From: Plumapathes pennacea
Taxonomy: Eukaryota; Cnidaria; Anthozoa; Antipatharia; Myriopathidae
NCBI GenBank assembly: GCA_964036295.1
Contig: OZ038472.1
Coordinates: 13,812,385-13,876,384, forward strand
Length of the DNA stretch: 64,000 nt
Direction: 5' to 3'
The position numbers and the translations under genes were made by a program. Shown piece after piece: positions 45,623-57,810 of this stretch. Every line of letters starts with the position of its first letter. Position 1 is the stretch's first letter. The notes under the pieces are model-generated. The model was not told where the DNA came from and made no database searches. It saw nothing but the letters and a program-made list of their open reading frames with translations.

Positions 45623-47088
45623 CTAGAAATACGATAATCGTAGATACCCCCTCACTCTGCCATTGATGGGACTTTTACTTTGGTAACTCCCAACAAGAGT
45701 AGCCTTTGTTTTACCGAAATGACGACTCAATCTTTTCTTCGAACTCAAGTGCTACACGCAAAGGAAGGAGAAAAAGAATGGTGTGTTATACTTTTGCGTT
45801 GAAAAAAGAATCGATTGCGTGACGAAGTACGTATTTCCCACGGTCGGCACGTCAAATTAATTCATACAGTCTGCCAAGCACGTTCTCAAAATTTAATACT
45901 CAAAGTTTGAAGTTGGTAAAAAAGGAACACTGATTTTCTAATTTTGAATTCATAGGCAGTACAATTAAATAGGCTTCCTGTGCGATTTGATTTTACTCTG
46001 GAAGGCATTCACCAGACTCAGGCATGCATATTTAATAGGCTCGAATTGTTTTGCATGTGAACCCACTCAAAACAGCAAGATTTCTCCCAGAATCAAAGCA
46101 AAACTTGAACAGTTTAGTTCAAATTATACACGGGCTTCAGACCCAGTAATACTTCTAAGGGCTTGTGAACGATTCTCGCTGCAATCACCGCGTGTCAGAT
46201 TACAGAAAAATAAGACATCTGACTAAATCATTCAAGGCTCCAAGTTCCGATTGCTCTGAGCAAATACGGTAGCCGAAACTGGCGACAGAAGCGTAGTAAA
46301 ACAATACTTCGAAGGAAAATGATCAGCATACAGATTTTAATACATTCTTGAAGTGACCGAGTTACAAGCTATACGGGATAGAATATATTTGTCACGGTGA
46401 TTGTTCGATTTCCACTGACTAACCTTTGTTGCTTGTCCTTTCTAAATAAGTATCTGAGTTTAACACAAAACGGCGTCTGAAGCTCCCGATTTGCTTTCAA
46501 GCGCTGTTCCCTTTGCGGAGTTGTCTGTGTTACCCGCTTCTGTTCATGTCGCTTTTGGTCGGCATTCATGCGCTGTTGTCTTTGCGGAGTCTTCTTTTCG
46601 GCCCGCTTTTTCTCCTGAAGGTCTCGATTCGCTTTCAAGCGCTGTTCTCTTTGCGGAGTTGTCTGTGTTACCCGCTTCTCTTCATGTCGCTTTCGATCGG
46701 CATTCATGCGCTGTTTTCTCTGCGGAGTCTTTTCTTCGGTCCGCTTTTGCTCTTGAAGTGCCTGTTCCCTTCTCTTTTGAAGACGAGCTTCGCGAGACCG
46801 TTCTGTTTCAAGTTTTCTAGTTTTCAAATTCATTTTCGTGAGCGCAGTTACGTACAATTGTTGCTTTGTTCAAATCTTTCTTAAAAACATGGCGGTGACG
46901 CGTCGATAGCCTTATTTGGACATTGCCTTAGGCACCTGGCCTAAAAGGGTCGCATCGCACAAACACACAAACACACAAACAAACACACGAACATTAGATT
47001 CGAGATGGCGACGCGCTTGGAGTCTTCAAATGAGCCGACTATGATGCATTAGCGTCGTAAATATTTCCCTCACTTCGTTCGGGGATGA
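45623..47088 (-). mobile_element. Helitron-like element, copy 2 (inverted relative to copy 1)
   Basis: Reverse complement of 19060-20550 at about 95% identity with the same TC start (47088) and CTAG end (45623). The base before TC is T here, not A, so the target rule is met in copy 1 only. It carries the intact 162-residue frame at 46369-46857. Confidence 0.6.
46369..46857 (-). CDS. Lys/Arg/Gln-rich repeat protein on Helitron-like element, copy 2
   Basis: 162 residues, the same start and stop as the frame at 19296-19784, with about 12 replacements (for example S30R, Q48K, E88K), mostly swaps between charged or polar residues in the repeat section. Both copies stay fully open despite about 5-7% divergence, which hints at selection or recent spread. 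It shows the two alternating repeats of about 23 residues and no catalytic domain. Confidence 0.5.
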   Translation of the reverse strand: MYVTALTKMNLKTRKLETERSREARLQKRREQALQEQKRTEEKTPQRKQRMNADRKRHEEKRVTQTTPQREQRLKANRDLQEKKRAEKKTPQRQQRMNADQKRHEQKRVTQTTPQREQRLKANRELQTPFCVKLRYLFRKDKQQRLVSGNRTITVTNIFYPV

Positions 47089-47159
47089 AAATATGTATTT
47101 TCTTGCACCTGTTGTGTTTGACTGACTAGAGTTAGACTAAGCTTTGTTTACAGAGTACT

Positions 47160-50100
47160 GCGTGGGCGCTAGTATTGCTTGGTTAAAGGCTTTCACAGAA
47201 ACCAGCGTTTGTCTGTTTGAAGAGAGTTTAATTTCAGAGCCACTGTTGATACTCTTGCAAAGCAAGCTCAAAAAAAAGAAAAAAAAAAAATCCCGAACCC
47301 ATTTTAGTTAGCGCCACCCCGGCACGAACGACACAGGCATATATATTAGCGCAAGCAAGCACAAGAGTCACTTTTTTGTGCGGCGTTTGTAAACACCAGA
47401 CTAAGCGAACTATAACGAAAATCCGCAGGCCCTCTCCCCGATTGCAATTAGTCCGTGTGAGAACTAGTTTTGGTTTGCGACTGTGCAAACATGAATTGTA
47501 TCAACATAAGATGTTGTATTAAAACGACAAGCGATGCACTATGATGGCTGATCTTTGATGATGGCTGAGTCAGTGAACGACCTTCAAAGCTCCGCCCGAG
47601 TCGGATATTCAATTCAATAGCAGAACACATTTTAGTGAAGGCTACCTTTTGCGAAGTTGCTAGTGGTAGTAGCTAGTTTACCTGTGACATTTTATACTTG
47701 ACGGTCATATAGGTCTAAAACTAACTCGGGTCAACCAGACTGTTGTCCTCATTTCAGGCTCGAGTTGCTCAAGAGGTTGGCAAATCTTCCTCCTTCGGCT
47801 CTCATTTTGTCACTCATTTTGTAGTGTCATGAACCTAACTTGAATTATTGGAGTGCGTTGAACTGTCTATCTCAAGCCCGTCGTTCTGTCTGAAGTATGG
47901 TGTGTAGGCGGCTCAAAGAAAGCGACGTTAATATTTTATGATTACGGTCAGAAGGCAGCCACTTTATAGTGTCACTAGATGTTTTCTTCTTGGCCAACAG
48001 GAGGCCGGCGTTTTGCTCATTGCGCCGTTAGTCTTTACTGCAAACCAGCATGTTGTAATAAGGCCTTGGTTCGTTCTTTTAAAATTGTATCCGGCAGGGG
48101 TGCTAACTAAGAGAAAAAAAAATTGAATGGTTGCAAAGCAGCGAAAAATACCGTGCACATGAAGCTACAGAGAGAAGAGTGACAGACTCTAATCAGTTTA
48201 CGGACCCTTGTTGCGAAAAAAATAAACAAAATTTGCCTCTAATCAGATGCCAATTTTCAGGAACGAAAATGTATCAGTAACGTAGTGGGACTTGATAGTG
48301 CATCAGCTTTTCTTTGGGGCATGGTTCCTTAAAGTGGCACAAAGGCCCCGTCCACACGTATTCGGATATTTTTGAATCCGTAGCTTTTTCGTTGCGGATT
48401 GGCCTTCCGTCCACACGTTCTGGTGAGTGCAGTTTGAATCCGCAACCTTTTGAAAACGCTTCCCAGAGTGGATTTTTTTTAATACGCTGTGAATACGGCG
48501 TCGTGTGGACGGTCGAATCCGTATATTTTTTAATACGCTGATCACAAAGTTTCGGATTTATCAACCGTATTCACCGGATACGTGTGGACGGGAGGCCAAT
48601 CCGCAACGGAAAAGTTGCGGATTTAAAAATATCCGGAGGCGTGTGGACGGGGCCAATAATACCACCACCATTTCCCCCCTCCTTATAACTTCCTGCCCTT
48701 CACTACACATTCCGGAAGGTGCGGTTTCGACCATAGAACATTTCAGAACTTTCCATTTCACCTTTCGCTGACAATATTCCTATCAGTGAAGGTAGCGTAT
48801 AAGAAATAATTTTGTTGGTTGAGAATTTTCAATTCAGGTTTTTCGGTTGCAAATTGTCTTTGCAAATCGACCAGTGTAACACCACCTTTTTAGGGTTCGA
48901 ATGTCTTTATCGCGCGTGCCAAGTGACAGCTGAACAATTGATTCTATGACGCGCCATGACGTACTTTCTAAATATTACGAAAGGCATACGCCTCATAAAA
49001 TATGCATAACATCATAAAAAATGACACTCAACCAAGAGAAGGGTGCGCCCCATTTCCGCAAGATAACAAAGTAAAGGGCAAAGCAATCAATCATTGCATC
49101 GCCCACGCGCTCCCTACATAAACCGGTAACAAATGCTTCAAACTCACAATTTTATGTAGACATCGACATCGCCATCACGAGGATTGGAGGATCAAAATAA
49201 CGGTTTGTTCTTAAATTCGAGTTTGCTTTTGTTTCCCCAGAGTATCGGTAATTTTAACTTTTAGTTCAAAATTTGGATAATTCCATCGCACGGATTCATA
49301 GCTGAAATTTATGTTCACCAAGTCTGCAGAGTATTGCCCTTGCTATCTTTGTTTTTGAAGAAGAGCTTGTTTATTTTCGCCGCTTTACTTGTCTGGTTCA
49401 ATTTGATTGTTTGTGGCTTTGAGACATTTGGCTGAGTCGAAAGGCACGTGAATCATCGACCCATGCGCTTTGGCTTCCCCCTTCGTTCCCCCTCTACCCG
49501 GAAATTCTATTAGTCCTTGCGAAAACTAGTTTTGTTTTTCGCCTGCGTAGATTATTAAATGTAGCAGCATAAGATGGTTATGGATTACCTTTACGCCGTA
49601 ATTGAGTTAAAAGTGGTCAAGATGACGGTCCGGGTGTTTATAGAACTTCGTTTCATATGCTTTTTTCTCAATTTGCGCACTTACAATGTACCATTTTGCT
49701 TTAATATGCTCTTGTCTAACCCATTTGGTACATGCGAAGAACTGTGACAGATTTATACTGGGGCACGATCTGAACACTTTCTGAAGTTGAAGCCCATTTG
49801 TGTCCTTATCTTTTAGTGAACGCATTTAGTCAGATTAGGGCATCCCTTCTAGTTATTACCTTGTAAACCCAGGAGCTTGCATATTTTGACCGCTTAACGG
49901 GCCGACACAGGCGGCCCAGGCTCTTGTGACCATGATCTGGAAAAAGCGTAAAATTTTGAATGAATTTCAAAGCGCCGGTGTACCTGTTAGTTGTGGTCTC
50001 TTGAGTCCCTTGTGTCAATTTTAAGCCGCTACGGTCACTATTAGAAACCTCTGCAGGATTTCGGCTTCTACACCAGCTTTTCTTAAGCATGTGAAACACT

Positions 50101-51480
50101 AAAATTTAATGTATACAGCAATTTCCGAGCCGCTTTCGGAACTTGGATTGATTTGGTGAGTTAGCAGAGGAGGTATGCTGTCGTTACATAAGTATGAGTC
50201 AAGGACAGAGTGTAAAACATAGTTAGAATAAAGACGAATTTGAACTCGCGTGTTGCAACATCTTCACATGACTATAGCTTATCTGGTTTTAACAGGTGCT
50301 AAACAGTGGTCTAAATTCTCGGAAACCACGTCCGTGTTCATGAGCATGACACAGCACATTCCTATGACCATTTGTACTGTAATTAAGTATTCAATATCTC
50401 TGTTTGTTTGTGTACGATATTAACCCTGTCGAAATGTGGCAACGGTTTTGGGTGCGAAGCTGTTGCGGTCACTCTGGCGTCTAAACTCATGGTCGGGAAA
50501 CAATGCCTCGATATACTCTTTATAGTTAGGGCCTGTTGAGTGGTTACTTTCTCATTAGTATCAGTGTAGAAAGTAGTTGGAACTTCCACCAGATGCACAA
50601 ACAAATGTGAGTTAGTAATCTCCATTTTGAGTTTCGAACTGATTCCAAGTGTTTACTCTTTACCGCAAATGGTTAGGGCGTGATGAATACTCTTAACACC
50701 TAGTGCGATAAAGAAAATATATCTTGTGGGCGTATTTGTGTGTACCAGAGCCAGTTTGCCGCCAAATATCTACAAATAATTCTTATTAGATCGAACGTGT
50801 GAAGCCGGAACAACAGCGTCGCCATCTAGCGCGATTCATTTCGTGGAGAGCGCTAATGCGGTGGCGAGTTCAACATGGACATGATAGATAACAATGAGCG
50901 AGCCAATATGAGCACGCATCAAGCACACAGACTAGTTAATAATTTGCTGCTCCTTTTGTATCATGATCACATGAACGCACTGGTCAAACGGAAGATCATT
51001 TTTTTGATTTTTGAGATAAAATTAAGACACTTTGTGCCAGAACCACTCCTAAAGCCGCACTGACTGAAGTCGGACTTCCCACTTGGAAACAGGTAAGCAT
51101 CACTTGTTAGAAGAAAACACCATGATAACCTTTCGACTTGTAAAGGAACAGAATTTTATAGATATGCTATGTATTGCTGGAAAATTGACTATTTTGAAGG
51201 CCGTCCGAGATCTCACTAAAATTAGATCTGTACCAAGAACGTCGAAAATCCCTTGGATCAATCAAGGGTCCGTCTCAGATTGATCCGACGCCCTTGTGTG
51301 CGAACGGGCCTTAGGATAGTAAACGACTTGGGAATCTACGTGCATGCTGTAAGGCTGCCCAACCTTCCATATTGTTGAAATTTTCGATGTTTTCTTACGG
51401 TTGCCCTACCTCTCGCGGCGCCAGCTTTCCTTGGGAAGGACAGGACTTCGTGATAAAATGAATTAGCCAAGGACAAAATG
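47160..51480. repeat. Family B copy 1 (about 4.2 kb)
   Basis: Co-linear with 59880-63860 at about 96% identity by eye. The first 470 bp (47240-47705) also match family A (29607-30063 and 39190-39655), so A and B share a module. It includes the MITE at 48344-48654. Near 50875-51092 a small frame (MDMIDNNERANMSTHQAH...) is followed by a good donor (AACAG|GTAAGC), but the frame is already closed by TGA before it. No gene is supported. Confidence 0.82.
48344..48654. mobile_element. GGCCCCGTCC-type MITE, complete, in family B copy 1
   Basis: 311 bp with inverted ends GGCCCCGTCCACACG and inner paired words ATATTTTTGAATCCG / CGGATTTAAAAATAT. It is composed of nested GTCCACACG palindromes. Confidence 0.85.
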
Positions 51481-51489
51481 TTTTTAAGT

Positions 51490-52190
51490 CGGTGACCCTT
51501 CATACGCCGTGAAATTGAAAAGTTGTTAAGATGACATTTCGAGCGTTAGCACTTGGTTTGCTTTGCTTTTTCTCAAACAGCGTGGTCATAACATACTACT
51601 GTGCTTGTGTGTATGTAACTCGACAGTCACACCAAGACCACAATTCAAACAAAAATTGCGATCCTGTAAGTGTTTTATGTTTTGCCAAATGTTTTAGTTT
51701 TGTTACATTTGCATAAGAAAACGATTGACACCAAGCAGCATTCTTTTATTAGACTTATTTATATCCTGTTGTTTTCCGGGACTGTTGTTTGAGTGCTGGT
51801 CGCCTGCGTTTGCCGCGTTATTCGCCACAAAGGATTTTTCTTGTTTATGGCGACAGCGACATTTCTGTGGAGGTAAGAAAAAATGCAATTTTGAGTAGAC
51901 GTTTGTCTCCTATTCCAAGTGGTGTGAAATTGTGATGTTTCAATTTTTTAGGAAGATAAGATTCGATGGCTTGGAGCACAATTTATTGTTTAAAATTGGG
52001 ACACTAAACAGCGGATGATTTAAGGCTGTGTAAGTGTGTGATGTGGTATCATAAGTGATGTTCAAAAGCCGCTGATATACACCAACAACACTTGATGCTG
52101 CCTTTTGCTATTAACCTGTTTGACCAGTTTAAGCAACTGGCGGAAAATCCGCTTGCTACTGTTTTTATTACGTTATGTTTAAATGAACTT
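51490..52190. repeat. Older fragment related to the 23.5-24.3 kb region
   Basis: About 51525-51625 resembles 23540-23640 (AAGATGAC, GAGCGTTAGC, CTTTTTCTCAAAC), and about 51885-52110 resembles 24065-24280 (GTTTGTCTCCTATTCCAAGT, GGGACACTAAACA). Confidence 0.65.
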
Positions 52191-52193
52191 ATA

Positions 52194-52265
52194 TTTAATA
52201 ATAATAATAATAACTTTATTCAAGTGTCAATGTATTTAGCTTAATGTAGCTAATTGGGGACGCTC
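52194..52265 (-). mobile_element. Retroelement-like 3' tail, copy 1
   Basis: Read on the - strand: GTCCCCAATTAGCTACATTA ... TTGAATAAAG then (TTA)n. An AATAAA next to a TTA-repeat tail is typical of LINE/SINE 3' ends. The 5' part is not recognisable. Confidence 0.55.
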
Positions 52266-52636
52266 TATTTACTGCACCACACCGCTTTAATTAGTTTTTA
52301 TTTTGATAAGTTACCGTTTATTTGAAGTAAGTAAATTACCGACCCAACAGTACGCAAATTCTCTGTATCACAAAGAAATCTAACGGGATATTTTTCTCTG
52401 AATTTTACGCTTCGATATTGCAGGAAGATGCCGCCCCTCGGAGGTTTGTGGCAAGTCGAGGGCAGTAATCGGAATAATATTTTGTTTAGTAGAGAGTTTC
52501 AGTTTCTTAGTTTCTCAGTTAGGGACCATAAAAACTCTAAGAAGATCATAACATAAAACACCTCTGATTCTGTGATATAGTTTTTATGTGACTACAGTTT
52601 GTTGCCTATCCCTGGGGACATTTTTTTTTCAACCGC

Positions 52637-52668
52637 ATTGACGTCAATCGACTTCGATTGACGTCAAT
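52637..52668. promoter_or_regulatory. Paired palindromic CRE sites
   Basis: ATTGACGTCAAT occurs twice (52637-52648 and 52657-52668) separated by 8 bp, so the TGACGTCA cores are 20 bp apart, two helical turns. TGACGTCA is the full CREB/ATF consensus. A donor-like AAA|GTAAGT lies about 120 bp downstream (near 52787). No coding exon was found after it. Confidence 0.5.
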
Positions 52669-53555
52669 AGCTGTTGTTTATTACAGAGTATCTTCTCCGG
52701 TGGTACCAGTTTACACTGTCCACAGACTGAGTTTTGCGTTCCTCTGGGGGTTTGAGCACAGCCCAGATTTCTTCAGTTGATCAAAGTAAGTTCTCGCGTT
52801 GCGTTTCGTTGTGTTTCCTGATTACTGTACAAGAAACTTGAAGTTTGCGACAAACTGTCGTGGGGAAGAGGTCGAGGTCTCGATGTTTACAAAGCGGTTA
52901 CAGTGAAAACTGAACAAACAAGCTGTTTATATTTGTGCCAGACGTGAATCGACATCCCGGATACGTTTTTCGGCCGTGCAGTCACCTTATTTTTGAGTCA
53001 GCGGTAATTGCACAAAACCTTGAATTAAGGTGCTGAGCTTCAATAATTTAGTCCTCGTCATTACCTGAGTTAATCCACAGACCGTTGAACTGTTATTTGA
53101 TGTCTCAAGTTTTAGGAGGATATCCAGTATTTACTATAATTTACTGTTAATCTTTGGGGCGTGATAACACTTTAACACTCAGTCGCATTTAATTAGCTTT
53201 TTTGTCACATAAATTATTATATTATGGTCCAATATCCTGCACGCAATTACCTATTTGTCCGTTGATGGCACAAAAGCTGGGAATCACAGAAAAGAAAGAT
53301 TGAATAAATAGTACGCGGCCGGTCAAACGAAAAGGCTTGTCAATCTTGTTATCAGATTTATGGCTGATCATTGTGTAAACACCCAGGCGACGATTGTTAT
53401 CTGCAAATTGACATGGGTCGCACTTAAGCAAAGTTGCCGTCTTTGCCGGCGAAAATAAACACAAATGTTTGCAACCGTAACCGGAAGGGAAAAACTTTGA
53501 CAACTGATTAGGGTCGCGCTTGTCGGAGGTCTTATCAGATGAAGCCAGATGTTTC

Positions 53556-53844
53556 GGATGATTCGGCTTTCCGTGCCTCTCGGCTCTCGATGCGGTCAAA
53601 ATTTTCCGCCCACAAGTCGATCAATATGTTTTCCTCTTCGGTCGACCAGCGATCGTATGATCTTCTCCCCTCTGATTCGGACGACGACGACGATGAAGGG
53701 GTTGAAGCGGCCACCGGCGAGCTCTCCTGTGAATTGGCAGCCTGTGGCACGGGGATACGACGGAAACTGCTGCTGGAGAGGAGGGTCCACATAATACGCC
53801 TGGAATTGTGGAGCGGGGTAATAGAAACCACGACGTCCGTCCAT
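53556..53844 (-). pseudogene. Myb/SANT-like DNA-binding protein fragment, frameshifted
   Basis: On the - strand ATG at 53844 opens MDGRRGFYYPAPQFQAYYVD...QQQF. The frame then shifts at a run of C near 53750, and the neighbouring frame continues VPQAANSQESSPVAAST, a serine run, and RWSTEEENILIDLWAENF, which is the first helix pair of a trihelix-type Myb/SANT domain as used by many metazoan transposon-associated proteins. Similarity stops after ESREARKA; no second and third helices follow. The piece is therefore frameshifted and truncated. It may derive from a Harbinger-type or domesticated gene. Confidence 0.6.
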
Positions 53845-53899
53845 TCCTGCAGAGCGCGGGCAAATAAAAATCCCGCGCTTTTCGAAATATAACACAGGA

Positions 53900-54375
53900 T
53901 GACAGGACTTGACAGCTACCGCTCAGATTGCCATTGTTCAACTCGATTTTCGAAAGATCTGCCTGCCCCACCCAAGCACTACGGCCTCTTTGATGTTTCG
54001 GCCGATTTGCAAAGTTTTGCCAAGCTACAAAACTTGGGGTCGCATTTCGCGACGGGCGCCGCTGACAGATTTCAACCGCAGAGTAAACAAATCCTAACCA
54101 AACTTTGCTAAGTGCGACCCATGCCTAATTAGTCTAGAATTTTGAGCCGTTTCCGGAACTTTGGTCGATTTAGTGAGTTGGCAGATGAGGTGCGATGTCG
54201 TCATAAAAGTATGAGTCAAGGACAGAGTGTAAAACATAGCTAGAATTTAAACACGAATTCGAACTTGATTAACTACCTTACCTGGTCTTAACGGGTGTTA
54301 AATGATGGTCTAAATATACACACAGCACGTTCCTGTGACCACTTGTAATGCTTAGGAGTATTATTAATATTTAAA

Positions 54376-54414
<39 letters not shown>

Positions 54415-54436
54415 TAATAATAATAATAATAATAAC

Positions 54437-54468
<32 letters not shown>

Positions 54469-55411
54469 TAATAATAATGATAATAATAACAATAATAATA
54501 ACAATAATAATAATAATACTTTATTAATGTGTCAAAACTTCTAGCTTACTGAATACAGTATACTAATTGGGGACACCTAAGCTAGTAAAACGATTAAAAA
54601 GATTCATCTAAAAAATAAAGTATTCTAATTAAACTATTTACTGCATAAAAAACAGTTTTGACAATTGTCGCTGATCAGGGCACTTAATTAAGTTCACTTT
54701 TCTTATGCGGTTCTCAAATATATTAAGGGTTGCTGATACCCTTATTTCTTTACTCAGTTTTGCCCACATAGTAGGCCCCAGATACCTTATGCTGTGTTTA
54801 CCATGTGTAATTGTGTTGAACCTAGGTATAATGAAATCAGAGTTTATCTCTATTTATTCTGTGTGTGATATTAACCCTGTCGAAATGTTACACTGGTTTG
54901 TGTCTGCTAATAGTGCCGAGTTTAATTGTGCGGCCACTGCGGTGTAAACAGACTACTGCTCGAGACACAATGTCTCGATATACTCTTTATAGTTAGGGCC
55001 TGTTCAGCGGTAACTTTCTCTAAGTGACATTGCATTGGAATTAGCGTAGAAAGTGGTTGGGACTTCCATCAGATGTACACAGAATTGGGAGTTAGTAATC
55101 TTCAGTTTGATTTTCGTACTATTTCCAAGTGTTTACTCTTTACCGGCGCTAATCGTTAGGGCGTGGTAATGCGCATTTGATTTAATGTTCTGTCTCTTGA
55201 AGGTTCGATATTTGTTATCTAATATCCTGAAGTGACATTGCCTAATTGTCCGTGGATGTAAGCGATTTATGCAATGTCAAACGAAAATGTGTTCAAGGCT
55301 GCTCATTCACGACGAAGCATTTGTATTTCTGTGTAAACACTGTTGAAAGGCATCCATTGTGTTATCTGATCACCAATTGAAGTTTTCTGCTTTGAAGTTT
55401 TTTTGTGTGTA
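53900..55411. repeat. Diverged family B fragments
   Basis: About 54145-54270 resembles 50126-50250 (GTATGAGTCAAGGACAGAGT), and about 54850-55160 resembles 50405-50680 (GATATTAACCCTGTCGAAAT, TATACTCTTTATAGTTAGGG). A retroelement-like tail lies between them. Confidence 0.65.
54372..54576 (-). mobile_element. Retroelement-like 3' tail, copy 2, with long (AAT)n
   Basis: About 145 bp of AAT/AAC/ATG repeats followed (+ strand) by ACTTTATTAATGTGTCAA and CTAATTGGGGAC, related to copy 1 at 52194. Read on the - strand it ends in AATAAAG then (TTA)n. Confidence 0.6.
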
Positions 55412-57810
55412 ATTAAATCTCTACTGTACGTTTGTGATGATGTTACGATTTATGTCAAGGTCTTATAGTCATCAGTAAATATTGACGACGTCTTGGATAA
55501 GCCATTTTGTTGAGTATATTTCAGCACTTGCAATTATCAGATTAGTTCACAACGACTGATTACAAGCCGATTCCGTGATTCGTGCTGAGAGCTTAACTTG
55601 ATACGGTTCACTAGTTAGTCACGTTCGTTTGTCCTCGATTTCGTTGTAATGAAGCTAAATATTGCTCGATACATCAAGGGTAATACGAGAGAAAATGATT
55701 TAGCCTGTCATTATTTAGGCTGTAATTTTCAAAAGTTATTAAAATGTTTGGGAAACTCAGAACAAGCGACTTCCTTTTTAGTAATTGTAGTCGAACTGTC
55801 TTTTGACGGCCACCTCCCTTCAACGACCAGCTGTGTTTTTTCCCAGCAAAGCGGGTTCCCAATCCCGAAAAAAAAAGCTTTTCCACAACAGCTACAGAAT
55901 CAGCAACAGGTTTGCGATGTGAATGTTTACGAAACTGATTCATTTTACGGATTATGGAATTAAATTGCTTGGGCAAAACAAAGTTCTTCCAATTGGCTAA
56001 AACCACCTGAAACAGAATAGTATGCAAATATAAGATATTGACACATGTCTCCTACAACTCACAAGATCATCTATTCTATCACGTGGGTTGTGGTCGACTC
56101 TATCATGTGATAATATGCGCGGAATGCTCGAATGAAAAGCGGATCACGTCTAGTTATAAGGTGTGTATACTTTTGAATTACTTGCTTGTATTCTTGTAGT
56201 TTTATCGGGTTTGTTGTACTTTATTTTCTCTACTGGCTGCTTCTGCTATTTATTGGTGAAACTTTGAACTTTTAGAGTGTACTACTGGAATGTTTATACG
56301 CGGTCCGAATCTGTCTGCGCATTCTGCAGTATAACCGCGAAGTTATAAATTATACCGGAGGACATACAGTATGTTTTTGTTTTCAAAATTCATCGCTGAA
56401 AGTGAGATCCATCGATCTGAGTTTGGACTAAGATTGATGGCAGTGCCCTAGTTGTGTATCGGCGCCTAGCTTAGGCACTGTCGCAGAAAACTAGCACGCC
56501 TAATCGATCAGGGAAGAAATCAGTTATAAACGTCCGTTGTTTGACAGCCTGCCTTTAGCCTGGATTGAACGGCTCAGATAGAGAGTCTACTCCCTTTTAC
56601 GTGTTTTAGTGGCCTTTATGTGTGTTACGGCGGTTTAAAACTGCCTTGGCAATAGTAGAGACTTCGGTTGTGACAAACAGTTTAATTATTGAGCTGTGTA
56701 CACGCTGCCCTTGTTCCAAAGACAAACGTAGTTCATCTGCAGCTCAGCCAATGTACAATCCCACATGGCATAGCTGAATTAGTGCAGTGCAAATGAAATC
56801 GTCCCATTCTCAAGGCTAAACCATAGCACCCACAAACGGGAACCACTGTGTCTCAGAAGAGAGACGGAAACTGCCCGGTCATGTTTGAACCCTTGCAAGT
56901 AGAACTATAGCTTTAGAAGTGGTGCTATCAAGGCTAAAGTCATCGCGTGTACATTGTGTTCTTAGTGATATATTTTACTACACTATATACCATCAATTCC
57001 GTTAACTTTTCACTTAGAGCGATGGGGGCTTGAGTGTTCAAATAAGGTGGGTTTGTTGCCTTGAGCGGTACATGCATCTGCCCTTCCATCGACAGTTTGC
57101 CTTGCGTTTTATTACACACATCGACTACGGCGTATCGAGTTCAAATTGGGATTTATATTGCCGGTTTATTTACTCAAATGAATCAGTAACATTTATGAAT
57201 TCTAGTACTACATGTATGTATCACAAGAAAACGCCAAAACCAGAACTCTATGAGAATATTGTAATCCCACGGCCAAAAGCCAAGGTTGACTCAACTTGAA
57301 CTGACATACAGCCTTAACTAAGAGTTCAACCTCTCAAATAAAAGCTCTAATAAATGAGCACTCCAACCTAGGGTGCGTTCGATTGACCGTATTCCGGAAT
57401 AGGAATGGCTAAAATGATCCAAAGTTTTGCTTGTTATGGGGAAAAGATTTTTCGGGGTTGTTTTCAAAACTTTCACGCTGACATTTCGAACAGCTCCCGA
57501 AACATCTTGACATAATTCAGCTCCAAAGCAAAACATTTTATCAATCGAGGTCCGGTTTTTCAAAGCATCGCTATTCCTATTCCGGAATAGACCCAGTCGA
57601 ACGCGCCCCTATTGTTTGTTCAGCACATTCCTTTACAGTTAATCGTCCGCACCTGAATCAACATACCCGAACCAACATCATAAAATGTAGGCAGGATACA
57701 CTATTTAACACGTATCTCAACCCAAAGAAAACTCAAATATTTGATTGGCGATACTTTTTATGCTTCGGGGCACTACAAGGGACGCTTTCCAGACAAGATT
57801 GAACCGTTCG
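55412..57810. repeat. Family A unit 4, isolated and more diverged
   Basis: Matches units 2 and 3 from AATTAAATCTCTACTGTACG (35909 in unit 2) at about 90% identity, with an insertion of about 190 bp near 55557-55750 and several small indels. It ends like unit 3. The 89-residue frame at 57030 is the counterpart of the 75-residue frames in other units and is not supported as a gene. Confidence 0.8.
57371..57608. mobile_element. Complete Harbinger-like MITE in unit A4 with CTA target duplication
   Basis: 238 bp, GGGTGCGTTCGATTG at the left and its complement (with GGG(C)GCGTTCGA) at the right, flanked by CTA on both sides (57368-57370 and 57609-57611). A 3-bp target duplication and a GGG/CCC terminus fit PIF/Harbinger. 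Confidence 0.82.

Noticed and set aside
50383-50625. 80-residue - strand frame MEITNSHLFVHLVE..., repeated at 62664-63011
   Set aside because: No domain, no splice context, and the two copies differ in length and end; shadow of duplicated family B sequence.
53222-53599. 125-residue - strand frame next to the Myb/SANT fragment
   Set aside because: No domain continues from the Myb/SANT segment; composition and lack of splice signals suggest non-coding.
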